Source: Eublepharis macularius (lineage: Eukaryota; Chordata; Lepidosauria; Squamata; Eublepharidae). From it: a stretch of 64,000 bases of DNA. A program made the translations under genes and the position numbers. Numbering within the stretch: position 1 is the first letter of the stretch; each line of letters opens with the position of its first letter. Of the stretch, positions 61,101 to 64,000 are shown piece after piece. The stretch is taken from NCBI RefSeq assembly GCF_028583425.1, contig NC_072791.1:190006311-190070310 (forward strand), in the 5' to 3' direction. The notes beneath the pieces are model-generated. The model did no database searches. It was given only the letters and a program-made list of their open reading frames with translations, and had not been told where the DNA came from.

Positions 61101-61605
61101 AACTTTCAGCCAGTAATTTACGGCCTATAGCTGAGCTACAACTAAATGCATTCAGGCCTGCTAAAACCATCTAATCCAAGGTGACGCTATATTTAAAATC
61201 CTCATTTTTGTACCCCTCCCCATTTGTCTGCACAGTTGCGATAGATCCACGAGAGTAATTTAATCAAGCTGCTCTCATCACAAGCTATCACAGCTATGCA
61301 GACATACTTGGGCTAATCACGCTATGTTCAAGCAGATGTTTCTGTTTTTATTCTTGCTATTTGTGACTTGTAATGGCCTATGGCTAAAAACAATAAACCT
61401 TTCATACGAATCATGCTATGGACTTCCTACAGTGTCCAAAATAAAGTTGTATGCTAGCTTCAAGGAGAGGATTTCCTTTCAAACGGGCTTCAAAGATTTA
61501 AATGTAATTAATAGTCTTTAAAAATAAACCCTATAGCTAGGTGTGCCAACAGGCCTGGAGAAAATGTCTTGTCCTTTTATTAAAAGTGTAACGCGTGGAA
61601 AAGGC
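58195..61605. other. CCDC148 intron, no gene; one perfect hairpin
   Basis: AT-rich, with no exon or repeat family recognised. At 59411-59434 a perfect 10-bp inverted repeat, GGATCATAGC / GCTATGATCC, surrounds a CAAA loop. Short frames elsewhere look like chance. Confidence 0.4.
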
Positions 61606-61609
61606 AGGT

Positions 61610-61830
61610 GAAGCTTTTCATTGCATTGCATTTGCCCTCCTCCTTTTTCTTTTCTGCCTTCAACTCCATCTTTATCTCTACTGACTCCACTTCCTTCTCC
61701 TCTCCCCTCTCCTTGCTGGCTACTGCTTTCCCCTCTCTGCCCCCTTCTCCCCAGGTCTCATTTCCCCCTTTATCCTCTCATCTCCTCATCCTCCCTCAAA
61801 TTGGCTGCTATTTTTGATCGCTGTCACAAC
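61610..61830. repeat. Pyrimidine-rich low-complexity stretch
   Basis: Long C/T-rich run (CTCCTCC, CCCCTCTC, CTTCTCC units). Its Ser/Pro/Leu-rich plus-strand frames are compositional. Confidence 0.65.
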
Positions 61831-62435
61831 TCAAAAATGCAGTCTGAACTTCAGGTGTTTCTTGTAATACATCGTTTTTACCACATTGAATAAGACTAAG
61901 GTAAGTTAGAAGATCCCTTAGGTACGCAGAAATCTAGTCTCAGATGGTCCCATGGTACAGATGTTATTAGCCATTAGATATGTGGATTTGTGAAGCCTCG
62001 AGGGCCAGGGACCTTAGCCCCCTTGGGAGGTGCTGTCTTTTTTCCATTGTCCAAAAGCCCTATCAATGTATAGGCTGCCCTTTGCAATGCCATTTCCAGA
62101 GGTTAACCTCACTCTGTAGCCTGGTCAGTTCACCTCTTCATCTTCACCTGCTCACACCTAGGTGCTGGACTGTCTTCCAACCTGTGTCCTCCCATTTCCT
62201 TGAGCTCCTGTCCTGGCTGCTGCACCCTTCTGTAGGGTTAAGCCAGGGTTCATGGGCTTACCTCTTGGCCAGAAATGCCACCTGTCAAACCTCCAGGAGG
62301 CTTGGCACTCTAGCCTGCAAAGGCTCTAAGGTAGGGTTGGAGAGAAAATAAAAAAGGGAGTAAGAACTTTAGGATTCAATACACACAAGTAAAAGACTAA
62401 TTTCAAATGGGGATTTTTAAGTCGAAATGTTCAGG
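61831..62435. other. CCDC148 intron, open frame without motif
   Basis: A frame of 123 codons (61980-62351, plus) has no domain, start context or splice context that I recognise. It has moderate GC and could be a retroelement remnant. Confidence 0.3.
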
Positions 62436-62439
62436 CTGC

Positions 62440-62572
62440 AAAAATCAAGACTGTCCCTAGCGGGGCGTGGCGTCGGCTCGAAGCGAGATGGACGCGTTGT
62501 GCTGAAGCTCCGTCTTGATTCCACCCCAGGCCCCTAAAACAACACATTCTACTTCACGTTTCTGAAATTGAC
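62440..62572 (+). promoter_or_regulatory. Probable 5' UTR of an L1 element
   Basis: CCCTAGCGGGGCGTGGCGTC and CTCGAAGCGAGATGGACGC form a GC/CpG-rich block in otherwise AT-rich sequence, directly upstream of L1 ORF1. L1 elements carry their internal promoter here. The exact 5' boundary is not defined. Confidence 0.5.
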
Positions 62573-63559
62573 ATGAAGGGTAAGCAGGATCAGTCTCTCA
62601 AGAAGCAAAATATAAAAGCAGTAAAGAACTTACAAACGTATTTCCCTAGTTCTCAAGCTGAAAGTGCTGAGGGGGAAGCGGAGGGAGGGAGGGCTAATAT
62701 GGCGGCCGCGGGAAGCTCAGCTGAGGCACGGAAGCTATCGGCCGTACCTTATGACCCTGCACTGAAAACGCTGCTAAAAGAGATCGAACTGAGCTTTGCT
62801 GATCGGATCTCTATCATGATGGAGCCCCTATCTAAACAAATAAATGATGTTAAGCTGGTGCTAGATGCGGTAGCTCAAAGGACAGACCAAGCCTTGTCCC
62901 AAACGGCAGCTTTAAAAGACGATGTTCGGCTCCTCCAGTCTGAGAACAACAAAGTCCAAAGCAAAATCCTGGACATTGAATTTCAGCTGAGGAGTTCTAA
63001 TTTGAAGTTCAGAGGACTGGAGGAGGATTTTACAGCAGACGTAGATCTTTCTACTTTTCTCTCTGACTGGCTGGCAAGTGAACTACAATTGCAGGAGGGA
63101 GCAACCGTCGCCATTTCTAAAGCGTACAGAATTGGCGCCAAAAATAATGAACGGAGGAAGGGGCCGAGAGACGTAGTGGCGATGTTCGTCGATTGGAAAA
63201 TAAGAAAACAAATCCTGGAAACGGCCAGAATGAAAAGGTTTCTAACGTACAAAGGAGCAAGAATTAATGTTTTCACAGATCTCCCTTCTGAAATACTTGA
63301 AAAACGACGGCAATTTAAAAGCGTAACAGAAGGTTTCAGATCAGCCCAAGTCGACTACAGCTGGACCCGCTTCTCTACGCTCCGTGTTAATACCAACGGC
63401 AAGATTCATTTCATTTCGACGCCTGAGGAGGGACGTCGCTTCATGCAGGAGCTCGGCATTGAAATCGCCATGGAGACGGAAGCGGGCGCACAACGGAGGA
63501 AACGCAGCATGCCTTTCTCGCCACAGAAGACCAACAAGATTGCTGCCCGTGATGCCTAA
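62573..63559 (+). CDS. L1 retrotransposon ORF1 protein (intact)
   Basis: The 328-codon frame is uninterrupted. The product starts MKGKQDQSLKKQNIKAVKNL with a basic N-terminus. Residues about 60-145 are a helical region with heptads (IELSFADRISIMMEPLSKQI, LLQSENNKVQSKILDIEFQL). The RRM-like domain follows (SSNLKFRGLEEDF, about residues 143-155). The C-terminal domain has RKGPRDVVAMFVDWKIRKQI then TARMKRFLTYKGARINVFTD and LPSEILEKRRQFKSVTEGFR. This is the usual ORF1p order: trimeric coiled coil, RRM, then CTD. In known L1s ORF1p is an RNA-binding chaperone coating the element's own transcript. An intact frame in a repeat suggests a fairly recent insertion. ORF2 is not seen before the window ends. 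Confidence 0.88.
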   Translation: MKGKQDQSLKKQNIKAVKNLQTYFPSSQAESAEGEAEGGRANMAAAGSSAEARKLSAVPYDPALKTLLKEIELSFADRISIMMEPLSKQINDVKLVLDAVAQRTDQALSQTAALKDDVRLLQSENNKVQSKILDIEFQLRSSNLKFRGLEEDFTADVDLSTFLSDWLASELQLQEGATVAISKAYRIGAKNNERRKGPRDVVAMFVDWKIRKQILETARMKRFLTYKGARINVFTDLPSEILEKRRQFKSVTEGFRSAQVDYSWTRFSTLRVNTNGKIHFISTPEEGRRFMQELGIEIAMETEAGAQRRKRSMPFSPQKTNKIAARDA

Positions 63560-64000
63560 CAACGACAGTTCTGATTGACATATCCGTGTGAAGTAGAATG
63601 TTTAAAGCTAATACTATCCATTTCATTTGAGGGGGGCGGGGTGGGATTGAATGAGGGGCTTTTTTGCTCTATTTAGCTCCTTTTACAGGCAGTCTTTTCT
63701 GTTGGTTTGAAGCCGAAGCTCAGAGGGGTTCTCCTCGCTGAGCTTCTGAAGACTGCCTAGCAACGAGATAACCAGTACTTAATTACTAAAGTTTTATTTG
63801 CGATCTCCTTGCTTGCCCTGCCACTCAAATAGCCCACTTGATTCTAATTGATAGATCAGCTGTGCGGGGGGGCCACCACTGTGATTTTCAGCCACGTTGA
63901 GATCGTCCCTTCCCTAATTAATTAACACCACCTTCCCAACTGTCATAAACCCTGACACAAAACGCGCTAGTTACACTAGCTGATTGATTAATTCATTAAA
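63560..64000. other. Sequence after L1 ORF1, no ORF2 visible
   Basis: All three plus-strand frames contain stops, and no endonuclease-like N-terminus of L1 ORF2 is found in 440 bases. GAAGCCGAAGCTCAGAGGGG and CCTCGCTGAGCTTCTGAAGA form an imperfect stem near 63711-63751. This may be an unusually long inter-ORF spacer, a deletion or a different sequence. Confidence 0.4.

Overview
The window is vertebrate nuclear DNA, most likely from a squamate reptile (lizard or gecko grade). The evidence is the repeat content: tRNA-derived SINEs with a Sauria-type body, 5S-rRNA-derived SINEs, L2 and CR1 tails, an L1 ORF1, a DIRS element, PIF/Harbinger remains and many small hAT elements, in AT-rich sequence with long introns. 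I see no bacterial, plasmid or phage features.

The one host gene I can support is the 3' part of CCDC148 (coiled-coil domain containing 148) on the minus strand. Five coding exons were found, read right to left: 45127-44987, 35167-35049, 15543-15426, 7740-7600 and 4036-3890. All have GT-AG borders and compatible phases, and they join into a 221-residue C-terminal part of the protein ending in a stop at 3890. An AATAAA signal lies about 50 bases downstream. The upstream exons should lie beyond position 64000, since I found none between 45128 and 64000. Introns are about 3.6, 7.7, 19.5 and 9.8 kb, and the partial first one exceeds 18.8 kb.

Layout: 1-3831 is downstream flank with two head-to-tail 5S-type SINEs. 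3890-7740 holds the last two exons, separated by a 2-kb hAT element with a perfect 8-bp target duplication. 7741-15425 is an intron with a SINE inside a CR1, two more SINEs and a hAT MITE. 15544-35048 is the most repeat-rich intron: an L2 piece, a 5S SINE, a hAT MITE, a snap-back retroposon, a LINE RT fragment, a DIRS gag pseudogene, a Harbinger transposase pseudogene and a longer LINE reverse transcriptase. 35168-44986 holds another hAT MITE, palindromic MITEs, and an L2 copy split by a GC-rich hAT. 45128-64000 carries a 1.2-kb palindromic LTR-like insertion, an LTR-like tandem-repeat block, a solo-LTR-like element with an internal ORF, a SINE split by nested MITEs and, at the right edge, the 5' end of an L1 element with an intact ORF1.

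The mobile elements are independent insertions in the gene's introns and flank; only CCDC148 is a working host gene here. Family names come from recognising motifs by eye, without database searches.
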